Below, one piece after another: positions 1 to 8,503 of a DNA stretch of 64,000 nucleotides (positions within the stretch are counted from its first letter, which is position 1; every line of letters begins with the position of its first letter). The DNA is from Flavobacterium humidisoli (GTDB lineage: Bacteria; Bacteroidota; Bacteroidia; Flavobacteriales; Flavobacteriaceae). The position numbers were made by a program, and so were the translations under genes. The stretch spans positions 5,394,001-5,458,000 of the forward strand of contig NZ_CP096829.1 in assembly GCF_023272795.1 (NCBI RefSeq). Reading direction: 5' to 3'. Below the pieces are notes generated by a model. That model saw only the letters and a program-made list of their open reading frames with translations, was not told the origin of the DNA and made no database searches.

Positions 1-1300
1 ATGGAAAAACTTGAAAAGATTAAGATTGCCATTAATGTTGAACTTAAAAACAACACTGGGTGAACTGCAATAAAGTAAAACATAAACAATAGAAACGGAT
101 ATGTCATTGCAATTTTAAAAAACTGGTTTAAGAATAACATTCTTGCTCCAAATTTTGATTCTTTTCTAAAATCTGTAAAAACATATTTTGCCATCATAAG
201 GTTTTCACGAACGTTACTTCTCGCCCATCTTATGAACATTTTGTATAATCCCTTGTATTCCTCTGGAACATTGGTTAATACCACAGCATTTCTTTGAAAT
301 TTCACTTCAAAACCTTGTTTCAAAATCATATTGGTTAGAGCACGATCTTCTCCAATATCTGATGGCTGCCCCATAAAAGTTTGGTTGATCCATTCTGGAA
401 GACAGTTGAAAACGGCATCTCTTTTGTACGCTGCCAAAGCACCAGGTGTACATAATACAGATCCTAATTGACTTTCTGCAGAACGTTGGAATTCGAAACT
501 CATTACAAAACTTACATTCAGCATTTTTGGCAATATTGCTTTTTTATTGTTCAATACCTGAACGTTTCCTGCCACTGCACCACATTTTTTGTTTACCACA
601 AATGGGCTAACTAAGTTTCTTAGAGTATCTTTTTTTACAATAGAATCACTATCTACTGTTACAAAAATTTCTCCTGTTCCTAATTTAAATCCTCTGTATA
701 ATGCCTGACGTTTTCCTTGGTTTTTAGGCTGCTGAAAAATCGTTACACGATCTCCCAATTTTGCTTTTGCTTCTTGCATCCAATACCAAGTATCATCTTT
801 ACTTCCATCGTCAATAGCCAAAAGCTGTAATTTTTCTGCTGGATAATCGCTTTCTGCAAGGCTCAATAAAGTATCCCAAACTAGTTTTCCTTCATTGTAT
901 GCTGGAACGATAATCGTACAAGTTGGCAATAAATCGTCTGATACAGACGGAATTGCTTTATATCTCAAATACAAATAAGAGCTGTACAAGAACACTCCCA
1001 CTTGATAAAAGAATAAAATGGTGGTGATGATTAAAAATGGTAATCCCCAAGTCGAAGCAATTCTTTCAAAATGAAATTGTTCGAAATCGTCTTGCAATTG
1101 AATTACCATAAAGACACCTGCAATTAATAATAAGAACGTTGCAATAAGAACCGCTAATCCGAAAGGACTTGTTGGTCTTTCTACATGTACTTTTTGTGAT
1201 TTTTCGTTGGTTCTAAAAAAAGAACCGTTTAATGTTTTTTCGCTGATAGCTGAACTGCTGTTCGCATAAAATTGTTCTGAGATAATTGTTTCGCTTTTCA
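1..1300 (-). CDS. Processive family 2 glycosyltransferase (HasA/NodC/IcaA-like), 3' end outside window
   Basis: A membrane glycosyltransferase that probably polymerises and exports an exopolysaccharide from a UDP-sugar. Reading from ATG at 1300, two membrane segments (about residues 47-69 and 86-108) precede a GT-A domain with VPAYNEG (132-138), DDGSKDD (164-170), DSD (217-219, metal/UDP binding) and GED (317-319, catalytic base region). The RW of the acceptor-site motif is present (R358-W359), but the Gln expected three residues before that Arg is Met355. More hydrophobic segments follow, and the frame is open to position 1. About 433 residues are in the window. The sugar cannot be told from sequence. 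It is divergent from the response regulator at 1802. Confidence 0.9.
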
Positions 1301-1801
1301 TGCTTATACTCCTTTTTTAATTTCCTTAATTGGGCTTTTAGCAAAATCTTCTTCCTTTCAAAAACGGACACATTAGAGATTTTGACATTAACACAATTTG
1401 CAAGCGTCATGCCAATACAGTTTTAAACTGGTATAGAGCTATTTAGAAAAACAAGAACAAAAAAGAGTGTGTAATTATTTTACACTTTTTGGATACGGTA
1501 TACACTAAAACGGTATTTTTTTAATGAAAGAAGTGAGGTTCCAGAAGGGTTTACAGTATTTTCTGTCTTCTATTTGGTAAAGAAATGCGAATCTCAAAAA
1601 GCACGTCTCAAAAACATAAAACTGCAAGAATAAATAAAACGCAATTACTAAATTAAAATTGCATAAAAGAAAGAAAACAATCAAATTTTCTATTTTTTTT
1701 CGTCTTTAGAAAAACATTCTTCCTAAAAAAACGAGAAGTTTTACTTAAAAAAGTTAAATTTATCCAAGCAAATTAAACACTAAATTTAAGGAGACTAAAA
1801 A
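1301..1801. other. Divergent intergenic region, probable promoters
   Basis: This 500-bp AT-rich gap lies between the glycosyltransferase and the response regulator, which point away from each other, so it should hold both promoters. The only clear structure is an inverted repeat GTGTAA-N5-TTACAC at 1469-1485, which could be an operator. No convincing gene is present. Confidence 0.4.
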
Positions 1802-2248
1802 ATGACCAAAGAGCATTATTATCTTTTATTGGCTGATGATGACGAAGATGACTGCCTTTTCTTTAAAGAAGCTCTCGACGAAATAACGATTAGCACCACT
1901 CTAGCAGTGGTACACGATGGCGTGCAATTGATGAATTATTTAAAAACTAATAGTACCAATCTTCCAGATGTTCTTTTTTTAGATTTAAACATGCCACTAA
2001 AAAATGGTTTGGAATGTCTGGCCGAAATAAAAGAAGACGAAAGCTTAAAAAATCTGCCAATTATTATTTTTTCTACTTCGCTAGATAGCGAAATCGTTGA
2101 TAATTTATATCTAAAAGGTGCTTCATTTTATATTAGAAAGCCCGGTGAATTTTCTAAACTCAAAAATGTAATAGAAAAAGCACTGACCATTGCGCCCGTA
2201 AATAGTTTTAAACAGCCCGAAAGAGCCAATTTCATTCTGCAACCTTAA
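1802..2248 (+). CDS. Single-domain response regulator (CheY/Rcp-like)
   Basis: A stand-alone receiver domain of 148 residues with no output domain. The acidic pocket is D12-D13-D14, the phospho-acceptor is D61 in FLDLNMP, the switch Thr/Ser is in IIIFSTS, and the conserved Lys is in YIRKP. This is the pattern of Rcp1-type regulators that work beside phytochrome-like or PAS kinases. The start is preceded by AAGGAG at good spacing. The kinase gene starts 12 nt after its stop, so the two are probably one transcript and a cognate pair: the kinase lacks its own receiver. Its downstream partner is not visible here. Confidence 0.93.
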   Translation: MTKEHYYLLLADDDEDDCLFFKEALDEITISTTLAVVHDGVQLMNYLKTNSTNLPDVLFLDLNMPLKNGLECLAEIKEDESLKNLPIIIFSTSLDSEIVDNLYLKGASFYIRKPGEFSKLKNVIEKALTIAPVNSFKQPERANFILQP

Positions 2249-2260
2249 TCTTCTCTGGAA

Positions 2261-5200
2261 ATGAACCGCAAACAAAAGGAACATTATTTTCTTTCCGAAG
2301 GTGGAGAAATGGGAGAATTAATTCGTTCCGCAGATTGGAAAAAAACGCCTTTGGGTGATCCAGAAAAATGGCCGCAAAGCTTAAAAACAATGACTGCAAT
2401 GATCCTTGGCAATCCGTTTGGAATGTACATTGCGTGGGGAAAAAACTATACTCAACTCTATAATGATGCCTTTCGTCCAATTCTAGGAATCTCTAAACAT
2501 CCTGAAGCTTTAGGCGGAAGTTCTAAAGATACATTTGGCGAAATCTGGGACACTATTGGGCCTCTTTTTGCCGATGTTATGCAGGGAAATGCAGTAAGTT
2601 TCCCTGATTTTAAAGTCCCACTTTATCGAAATGGCTACATGGAAGATTGCTTTTTTGATTTTTCATACAGTCCCATAAAAATAGAAGACGGATCTGTTGG
2701 CGGTATCTTGGTGACTGTTATTGAAACCACAGAAAAGAAAATTGTTTCTGATGCTTTGCACGAAAGCAATTCGCGGTTTATCAATAACATTATGCAGGCT
2801 CCAGTGGCAATGTGTATTTTTAGAGGCGAAAACAATGTTGTTGAAATCGCCAACGAACAAATGTTACAGCTTTGGGGTGCAAAAGCTGAAAATATCATTA
2901 ATAAACCTATTTTTGAAGTTCTTCCAGAATTGAAAAAACAAGGACTTGATGAAATATTGCAAAACGTGTTTATCTCAGGAAAAAAAATCGTTACTGACGA
3001 ACTTTTTGTTCCTTTAAACCGAAACGGACAAACCGAAAACACCTATATAAATTTTGTTTATGAAGCTTTGAGAGAAATCGACGGCACAATTTCTGGAGTT
3101 GTAGCAATCGCGACAGAGGTTACTGCCCAAGTTTTGGCTCGTACGAGAGTAGAAGAAAGCGAACAAAAAATAAGACAATTAGTTGAAAATGCCCCTTTTC
3201 CAATTGCCGTGTATGTCGGAAAAGAAATGCGTATTGAACTCGCTAATGAATCGATTATAAAAATCTGGGGAAAAGGTTCAAACGTTATTGGAAAGACTTA
3301 CAAAGAAATTCTTCCCGAATTGCACAATCAATCGGTATTTGAACAAGTCGAATCGGTATTCAATACTGGACAATCGTTTCACTCCAGAAATTCCCGCATT
3401 GATATTGTAATCGATAATGTATTGCAATCTTTCTATTTCAATTACAGCTTTACTCCTTTATACGACCTAAATGGGAAAATTTATGGTGTAATGAATACTG
3501 CTGTAGAAATTACAGATTTGTTTTTAGCCAAACAAAAAATTGAAGAAAGCGACAAACGATTCCGTAATACCGTAAGGCAGGCTCCTGTTGGAATCACCAT
3601 TTTGCGCGGACCAGAATATGTGGTTGAAATGGCCAATGAAGCGTACCTTAAAATTATAGACAAAAATGAAGAATCTTTCGTTGGAAGACCTTTGTATGTT
3701 TCGCTGCCAGAAGTAAAAGAGAGCGTTAGTGCTTTATTGGACAACGTTTTAAAAACTGGCATTCCTTTTCACGGAATTGAAGTTCCTGTTCCTTTAAATC
3801 GATTCGGAAAAATAGAAACTTCTTATTTCGATTTTCTTTATCATCCTTTGAAAGAAGAAAACGGAACTATTTCAGGAATTTTAGTAACGGTTACCGAAGT
3901 AAGCGAAAAAGTCGAAGCCAGAAAAAAAATAGAACTCAACGAAGACCGTCTTAAAATTGTTGTTGAAGCCAGCGAATTGGGAACTTGGGAACTGAATGTA
4001 AAAACGCGAATTCCTACTTATTCTAAAAGATATCTTGAAATTATTGGCGGTTATACCGAAGATGTAATGCTTACGCACGAAGAATTATTAGCCCATCTTC
4101 ATCCCGATGATTTGCATATTCGAAACAAAGGTTTTAAAGAAGCTCTAAGTTCAGGATTTCTAAATTATGAAGTTCGTGTAATCTGGAAAGATCAATCTAT
4201 ACATTGGATTGAAGGAAAAGGAAAAGTTTTTTATGATGAAAACCATCAGCCTCAAAAATTAATTGGAACTATTCGAGATATTACGGAAGAAAAAAAATAC
4301 CAGCAGAAAATTGAAGAAAACGAAAAGAAACTGCGAAATCTTATTATGCAGTCTCCTGTTCCGAAAGCCATTTTGCGTGGATCGGATTTTGTAATCGAAA
4401 TGGCCAATTTTGTATTGCTGAATAACATTTGGAAAAAAGAAGAAACGGAAGTTGAAGGAAAAAAAATACTAGAATTATTTCCTGAACTCAACAAACAGAA
4501 ATATGCCAAATTATTAAAGAAAGTTTACGAATCTGGCGAAGTTTATTCAGAATCTGAATCGTTACTTTTTATTGCTAATCAAAATGGTGGCAGTCAATTT
4601 TATGTTGACTTTGAATTTGCCCCGCTGCGCGAAAGTGACAATTCGATTTCCGGAATTCGAATGACTTTGATTGATGTTACAGAAAAAGTCGATGCAAGAA
4701 AAAAAATCGAAGAAAGCGAAAAAAGGTTCCGTCTGCTGACAGAAAGTATTCCGCAGCTAATCTGGGAGACTGATGCTGAAGGGAATGCACTTTTCACTTC
4801 GGGACGATGGTTTGAATATACCGGAATTGAACCCGGAACGGACGGTTCTTGGCAAAAAATGATTCATCCAGATGATTTTGAAGAAAATATTAAAATCTGG
4901 CAACATGCTCTGGCCACTGGAGAAATGTATCGTTGTGATGTAAGAATGCATAGAAAAGATGGTTCTTACAGATGGCATACTGTTATTGGGGAACCTGTTT
5001 TGGGGCCTGATAATAAAATTTTAAAATGGGTTGGTGCGTTTACCGACATTCATACCGAAAAAGCTTTTACCCACGAACTCGAGCAGCAGGTTACTGCTCG
5101 TACAAAAGAACTCATTCAGATCAACGAATCACTCCGAAAAAGTGAAGAACGTTATCATTTAATGGTCGAAGAAATTCAAGAATATGCCATTTTATACCTC

Positions 5201-6280
5201 AACCGTGAAGGTATTATTGAGAATTGGAATGCTGGTGCCGAAAAAATAAAAGGCTATAAAGCGGAGGAAATTGTCGGGAAATATTTGGCTGTTTTTTATA
5301 CCGAAGAAGATCAAAAAAATAATCTGCCTCAAAAACTTTTGCAAATTGCAAGAGAAAAAGGAAAAGTAATTCATGAAGGATGGCGCGTACGTAAAAACGG
5401 GAGCTTGTTTTGGGCAAGTGTAGTTATAACGGCGGTTCATAATAAAAAAGGCGATGTTATTGGTTTTTCTAAAGTGACCCATGATTTGACTGAAAGGAAA
5501 AAAGCCGATGATAAATTAAAAATGAATGCACTTGAGCTAGAGCAGAAAAACAATGAATTGGAAGAAATGAACAAAGAGCTCCAGTCATTTGCTTATATCT
5601 CTAGTCACGATTTACAGGAACCACTTCGAAAAATACAGACTTTTGCTTCCCAGATTATCGAAAAGGAATCGGGAAGTTTATCAGAAAACGGAAAAGATAA
5701 ATTTAAACGAATGCAGAATGCTGCACAGCGAATGCAGACTTTAATTAATGATTTATTAGCTTATTCTAGAACAAATAGCCAAGAACGCACTTTTATAAAA
5801 ACAGATCTTAGCCAAATTATTAAGGAGGTTAAAGAAGATTTAACTGAAGAATTAGAACAGAAAAGTGCCGTAATTGAAATCGGAGAAACTTCTGAAGTTG
5901 ATATTATTCCGTTTCAGTTCAAGCAATTACTCTATAATTTGATCAGTAATTCATTGAAATTCTCAAATCCTGAAATTCCGATTTTAATTAAAATTACGAG
6001 CACAATTGCATTTGGCCAAGATTTGGAAGAAGAAAAACTGATTCCAGCCAAAAAATATTGCCACATTAAAGTTTCCGATAACGGAATTGGTTTTGAAGCG
6101 CAATATAACAAAAAAATATTCGAAGTCTTTCAGCGGCTTCATGGCAGAGATCGCTATAACGGCACAGGAATTGGATTGGCCATTGTAAAAAAAATTGTAG
6201 AAAACCACAACGGAATTATAACCGCTTCTGGCATTCACAACGAAGGAGCTTCTTTTGACATTTATATTCCCGTCAATTAA
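2261..6280 (+). CDS. Multi-PAS sensor histidine kinase
   Basis: A 1339-residue kinase without clear transmembrane segments, so probably cytosolic. The N-terminal part holds about eight PAS/PAC units in a row. Several are near-duplicates opening with motifs such as QAPVGITILRG or QSPVPKAILRG. Two are of the PAS_3 type, with HPDD motifs near residues 610 and 870. The HisKA domain has the phospho-accepting H1116 in SSHDLQEPLRK. The ATPase domain shows the N box (NLISNSLKFS), the G1 box (DNGIGFE) and the G2 box (GTGIGLAIVKK). The repeated PAS units suggest internal duplication and multi-input sensing; the ligands are unknown. It is likely cotranscribed with the preceding single-domain regulator. 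Confidence 0.95.
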   Translation: MNRKQKEHYFLSEGGEMGELIRSADWKKTPLGDPEKWPQSLKTMTAMILGNPFGMYIAWGKNYTQLYNDAFRPILGISKHPEALGGSSKDTFGEIWDTIGPLFADVMQGNAVSFPDFKVPLYRNGYMEDCFFDFSYSPIKIEDGSVGGILVTVIETTEKKIVSDALHESNSRFINNIMQAPVAMCIFRGENNVVEIANEQMLQLWGAKAENIINKPIFEVLPELKKQGLDEILQNVFISGKKIVTDELFVPLNRNGQTENTYINFVYEALREIDGTISGVVAIATEVTAQVLARTRVEESEQKIRQLVENAPFPIAVYVGKEMRIELANESIIKIWGKGSNVIGKTYKEILPELHNQSVFEQVESVFNTGQSFHSRNSRIDIVIDNVLQSFYFNYSFTPLYDLNGKIYGVMNTAVEITDLFLAKQKIEESDKRFRNTVRQAPVGITILRGPEYVVEMANEAYLKIIDKNEESFVGRPLYVSLPEVKESVSALLDNVLKTGIPFHGIEVPVPLNRFGKIETSYFDFLYHPLKEENGTISGILVTVTEVSEKVEARKKIELNEDRLKIVVEASELGTWELNVKTRIPTYSKRYLEIIGGYTEDVMLTHEELLAHLHPDDLHIRNKGFKEALSSGFLNYEVRVIWKDQSIHWIEGKGKVFYDENHQPQKLIGTIRDITEEKKYQQKIEENEKKLRNLIMQSPVPKAILRGSDFVIEMANFVLLNNIWKKEETEVEGKKILELFPELNKQKYAKLLKKVYESGEVYSESESLLFIANQNGGSQFYVDFEFAPLRESDNSISGIRMTLIDVTEKVDARKKIEESEKRFRLLTESIPQLIWETDAEGNALFTSGRWFEYTGIEPGTDGSWQKMIHPDDFEENIKIWQHALATGEMYRCDVRMHRKDGSYRWHTVIGEPVLGPDNKILKWVGAFTDIHTEKAFTHELEQQVTARTKELIQINESLRKSEERYHLMVEEIQEYAILYLNREGIIENWNAGAEKIKGYKAEEIVGKYLAVFYTEEDQKNNLPQKLLQIAREKGKVIHEGWRVRKNGSLFWASVVITAVHNKKGDVIGFSKVTHDLTERKKADDKLKMNALELEQKNNELEEMNKELQSFAYISSHDLQEPLRKIQTFASQIIEKESGSLSENGKDKFKRMQNAAQRMQTLINDLLAYSRTNSQERTFIKTDLSQIIKEVKEDLTEELEQKSAVIEIGETSEVDIIPFQFKQLLYNLISNSLKFSNPEIPILIKITSTIAFGQDLEEEKLIPAKKYCHIKVSDNGIGFEAQYNKKIFEVFQRLHGRDRYNGTGIGLAIVKKIVENHNGIITASGIHNEGASFDIYIPVN

Positions 6281-6298
6281 TTTTACACCATAAAAAAA

Positions 6299-6329
6299 AC
6301 GGAAACTTCTTAATTGGAGTTTCCGTTTT
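6299..6329. terminator. Bidirectional intrinsic terminator
   Basis: A 9-bp perfect stem ACGGAAACT/AGTTTCCGT (6299-6307 with 6318-6326) lies between convergent genes. An A tract precedes it and T residues follow, so it can serve both the kinase and the lipoprotein gene on the other strand. Confidence 0.8.
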
Positions 6330-6368
6330 CCATTTCAAAACAAATTGAAATTATCTCAAAACAATTTA

Positions 6369-6785
6369 TTATCTAGTATAAACAGTAATTACACCAGTTG
6401 TTTTGTCTTTAATTTTTAGTTCTTTGTTAGTAAGGTTCATGATATCGCTTGTTGAACTCAAATTTCCAACAGTAATAGTCAAATCGTTATGAGATCTTAC
6501 ATAAGTTCCAGCAGTTTCTGTTAAAGCGCAATCAGATCCATTATAGTCACCAATAACTGCTGCATTACTTAATCTTAAATCTAAATAATCTCTATTACAT
6601 CCTGCCGCATTTTCTGGTGCATCAACCAATACTTCTTTACCATCTACGATTGTTCCTCTTTGGCTTAGATTATATTTACCTTGAATTGGAACAATTGTTT
6701 CTCCTTCATTATCGTCGTTACTACAAGAGGTTACGAACATTCCCGCGCTTAAGGCTAATACGAATAATATACTTTTATTTTTCAT
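6369..6785 (-). CDS. Small lipoprotein, lipocalin-like fold possible
   Basis: A 138-residue lipoprotein. A signal peptide (MKNKSILFVLALSAGMF) ends in the lipobox VTSC, followed by an acidic SNDDNEG stretch typical of exported Bacteroidota lipoproteins. The mature part, with GKYNL near its start and an alternating beta pattern, resembles the lipocalin-like families common in flavobacteria, but that is an impression, not a proven match. Two cysteines (in AAGCNRD and GSDCAL) could form a disulfide. The function is unknown. Confidence 0.8.
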   Translation of the reverse strand: MKNKSILFVLALSAGMFVTSCSNDDNEGETIVPIQGKYNLSQRGTIVDGKEVLVDAPENAAGCNRDYLDLRLSNAAVIGDYNGSDCALTETAGTYVRSHNDLTITVGNLSSTSDIMNLTNKELKIKDKTTGVITVYTR

Positions 6786-6915
6786 GTTTGTTTGTTTTTT
6801 AATTATTTAATTCAATAATGCTAAATTAAAGGTATATACTTACAAATAATTTCATGATTTTAGGAATATATTACATAAATCGCATTTTAGGATATTTTAA
6901 AAATTAATTAAAATA

Positions 6916-7884
6916 TTACTTGCAAGGCTTTCCCTTTAAGTATCTTTTAAACATATAATCAGTCATTGGACGAAGTGCTTTTCTGTTCTCTGGGTGCCAA
7001 CCATTTCCATTGTCATTAAAAAAATCAATTCCATTAGCTGTTTTACCATACCAAACAATAGCCTCACCATTGGTTAGAAAACATTTTGTTGTATCGCACG
7101 CTGTTATTTTTCTAAAATCCAAAAGATCTTTATCTAATGGAATTACTTCATTTAAGTTACTACTTTCATTATGTGAAGTACAATCTACAACTTCATAATG
7201 ATTTCCAGTCCACTGCATACAGTGTTTTTTAAAGAAAGCGAAATAAACCACGGTAGTTACTAAACCAAAAATTAAAGTTATTGCAATTATAGTCTTCTTT
7301 AGTTTCTCTTTAAACCTTTGCAAAATTTTCTCCTTTGTATCTATAAATATATTTGTTGATTTTGGTTCTAAAGGAGGAGATAAAACTTCCGCTTCAGTAC
7401 TTTGAGCCTCTTTCTCAAAATTTTCATCTACAAAATCAACATCTAATTCTTTTATTTCTTTCTCATTAGTACTAGAATTAATTTCATTTTTAGAAAAATC
7501 AGGTTCAAATCCTTTTTTAACAAATTTTCTAAAAGGTCGATTCTCAAAATCAACCAAAATTGCGGCTAAATCTACAGTACTAATTTTTGCAGTTTCTCTT
7601 TCTGCTTTAAAAAAGGCTCCCACTTTTTTAAACTTATCAGTGTATTGCTGTGAGGTATCAACTTCTTTTGGAACAAATTCAGCTTTAAAAAAGGTACGAT
7701 AAACTGCTAAATCATCAGCTTTCGGTTCTGCATTAAAAATTTCCCAACACAAATCTCTTAAAAGAGCTTGAGAAGGATTACTTAAATAATGTGAATATTT
7801 CCCATCACTTTTCTCAACTCTATATTTTTCTCGAATCGCTTCTTTATAATCATTTTCAATATCCTCTTGAGTAATTTTTTTCAT
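6916..7884 (-). CDS. Unknown membrane protein, paralog of the protein at 16352-16981 (module 1)
   Basis: I do not recognise this 322-residue protein. ATG at 7884 is preferred over an upstream TTG (7890). It has a soluble N-terminal half (about 1-125), an acidic linker, one membrane segment (about 198-218) and a roughly 100-residue C-terminal domain with several cysteines. The N-terminal half matches the protein at 16352-16981: LRDLCW is shared, as are DLAAILVDFENRPFRKF versus NLAAVIVDFQPRPFKKF. The paralog has no C-terminal domain after its membrane segment. Both genes are divergent from a lipopeptide-TPR kinase unit, so this family probably belongs to the same system. Its role is unknown. 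Confidence 0.8.
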   Translation of the reverse strand: MKKITQEDIENDYKEAIREKYRVEKSDGKYSHYLSNPSQALLRDLCWEIFNAEPKADDLAVYRTFFKAEFVPKEVDTSQQYTDKFKKVGAFFKAERETAKISTVDLAAILVDFENRPFRKFVKKGFEPDFSKNEINSSTNEKEIKELDVDFVDENFEKEAQSTEAEVLSPPLEPKSTNIFIDTKEKILQRFKEKLKKTIIAITLIFGLVTTVVYFAFFKKHCMQWTGNHYEVVDCTSHNESSNLNEVIPLDKDLLDFRKITACDTTKCFLTNGEAIVWYGKTANGIDFFNDNGNGWHPENRKALRPMTDYMFKRYLKGKPCK

Positions 7885-7891
7885 TGGCAAT

Positions 7892-8005
7892 CAGGATTTT
7901 TCAGGATTTAGTATCAGTTTTTTCAAGTTTTTATTGGACATCATCGGAGAATCAGGAAATCCTGGAATTCCGTATCAATACAGCTTCAAAACGGTTGTTA
8001 CTTTG
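7892..8005 (+). promoter_or_regulatory. Promoter region of module 1 with phased CAGGAW repeats
   Basis: The -7 box is TTACTTTG at 7998-8005 (Bacteroidota consensus TAnnTTTG). Upstream, CAGGAT recurs at 7892 and 7902, and GGA cores recur at 7945, 7955 and 7964, about one helical turn apart. The sequence TATCAA before the -7 box and the array are shared with the promoter at 17243-17323. Transcription from here would give a leader of about 235 nt ahead of the lipopeptide gene. Confidence 0.55.
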
Positions 8006-8075
8006 CCTCAACAAAATTAGTTATCGCTTTGATCTGCAGGTCAAAAAGCAAATGTACAAAACTAGTTTATGTACC

Positions 8076-8214
8076 AAGTGCGGAAAACCGTAAGACGGAT
8101 TTTATTCCGGGAAGTATAGATGAAAATCTTACTGTTCTACGCACTTCACTTCCCAAACAAAATTTGGTATTGCCATTTAAAACCAACCTGGAAAAAATTC
8201 CGGAACGCAATGCC
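8076..8214 (+). ncRNA. Conserved structured leader RNA, copy 1 (pseudoknotted; unknown family)
   Basis: The predicted leader of the lipopeptide mRNA has nested helices. P1 is AAGTGCG 8076-8082 with CGCACTT 8140-8146. P2 is GTAAGA 8090-8095 with TCTTAC 8127-8132. P3 is CGGA 8096-8099 with TCCG 8106-8109. A pseudoknot pairs GGAAGT 8110-8115 with ACTTCC 8148-8153. P4 is GGTATTGC 8166-8173 with GCAATGCC 8207-8214. The copy at 17390-17523 keeps every helix, with compensatory changes in P1 and P3, and keeps the GGAAAACC joining segment unchanged. I know no named RNA family with this layout. The element ends 28 nt before the lipopeptide ATG, so a cis-regulatory role is likely. Confidence 0.65.
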
Positions 8215-8242
8215 CATTGTTCAACTTTTAAATTTTAAAAAA

Positions 8243-8428
8243 ATGAAAACATTATATTTATGGGGAGCGTGCATCCTATTGTCAACTACATTATTTTCTT
8301 GCTCTGCTGATGAACTAGAAACAACTAAAGATAAAACTGAAGTACAAAAAGAGTCTATTCCGTCACAAGCGAATATTGGTCCAGATGATGATCCGATCAC
8401 GGTTCCGCCACCACCAAAAAAACCATAA
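8243..8428 (+). CDS. 61-residue lipopeptide of module 1
   Basis: A small exported lipoprotein. ATG at 8243 follows an A-rich stretch, as is usual in this phylum. A signal peptide (MKTLYLWGACILLSTT) ends in LFSC and leaves a mature part of about 42 residues that is acidic, then proline-rich, ending VPPPPKKP. The counterpart at 17551-17733 has the same size, lipobox and terminal KP but little other identity, as expected for a fast-evolving signal or ligand. It lies directly before the TPR kinase, from which it is separated by a terminator. A ligand role for that kinase is inferred only from this arrangement. Confidence 0.75.
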   Translation: MKTLYLWGACILLSTTLFSCSADELETTKDKTEVQKESIPSQANIGPDDDPITVPPPPKKP

Positions 8429-8464
8429 TTTAAAAATTTGTAATTTGTAATAAATTACTATTTT

Positions 8465-8503
8465 AGGGGAAAGTAACTTTTATGCTACGATCCCCTTTTT
8501 TTT
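8465..8503 (+). terminator. Intrinsic terminator overlapping the kinase start codon (module 1)
   Basis: The stem AGGGGA (8465-8470) with TCCCCT (8491-8496) is followed by a run of eight T. The kinase ATG (8482) lies in the loop, and the right arm plus T run encode its residues Ser4 to Phe7. Module 2 has the same structure, with the closing pair changed from A-T to C-G. Confidence 0.7.

Noticed and set aside
8029..8238. Open frame of 69 codons upstream of the lipopeptide
   Set aside because: It runs through the structured leader RNA, and helix-preserving changes between the copies would alter the reading frame's content; the counterpart leader has no such frame.
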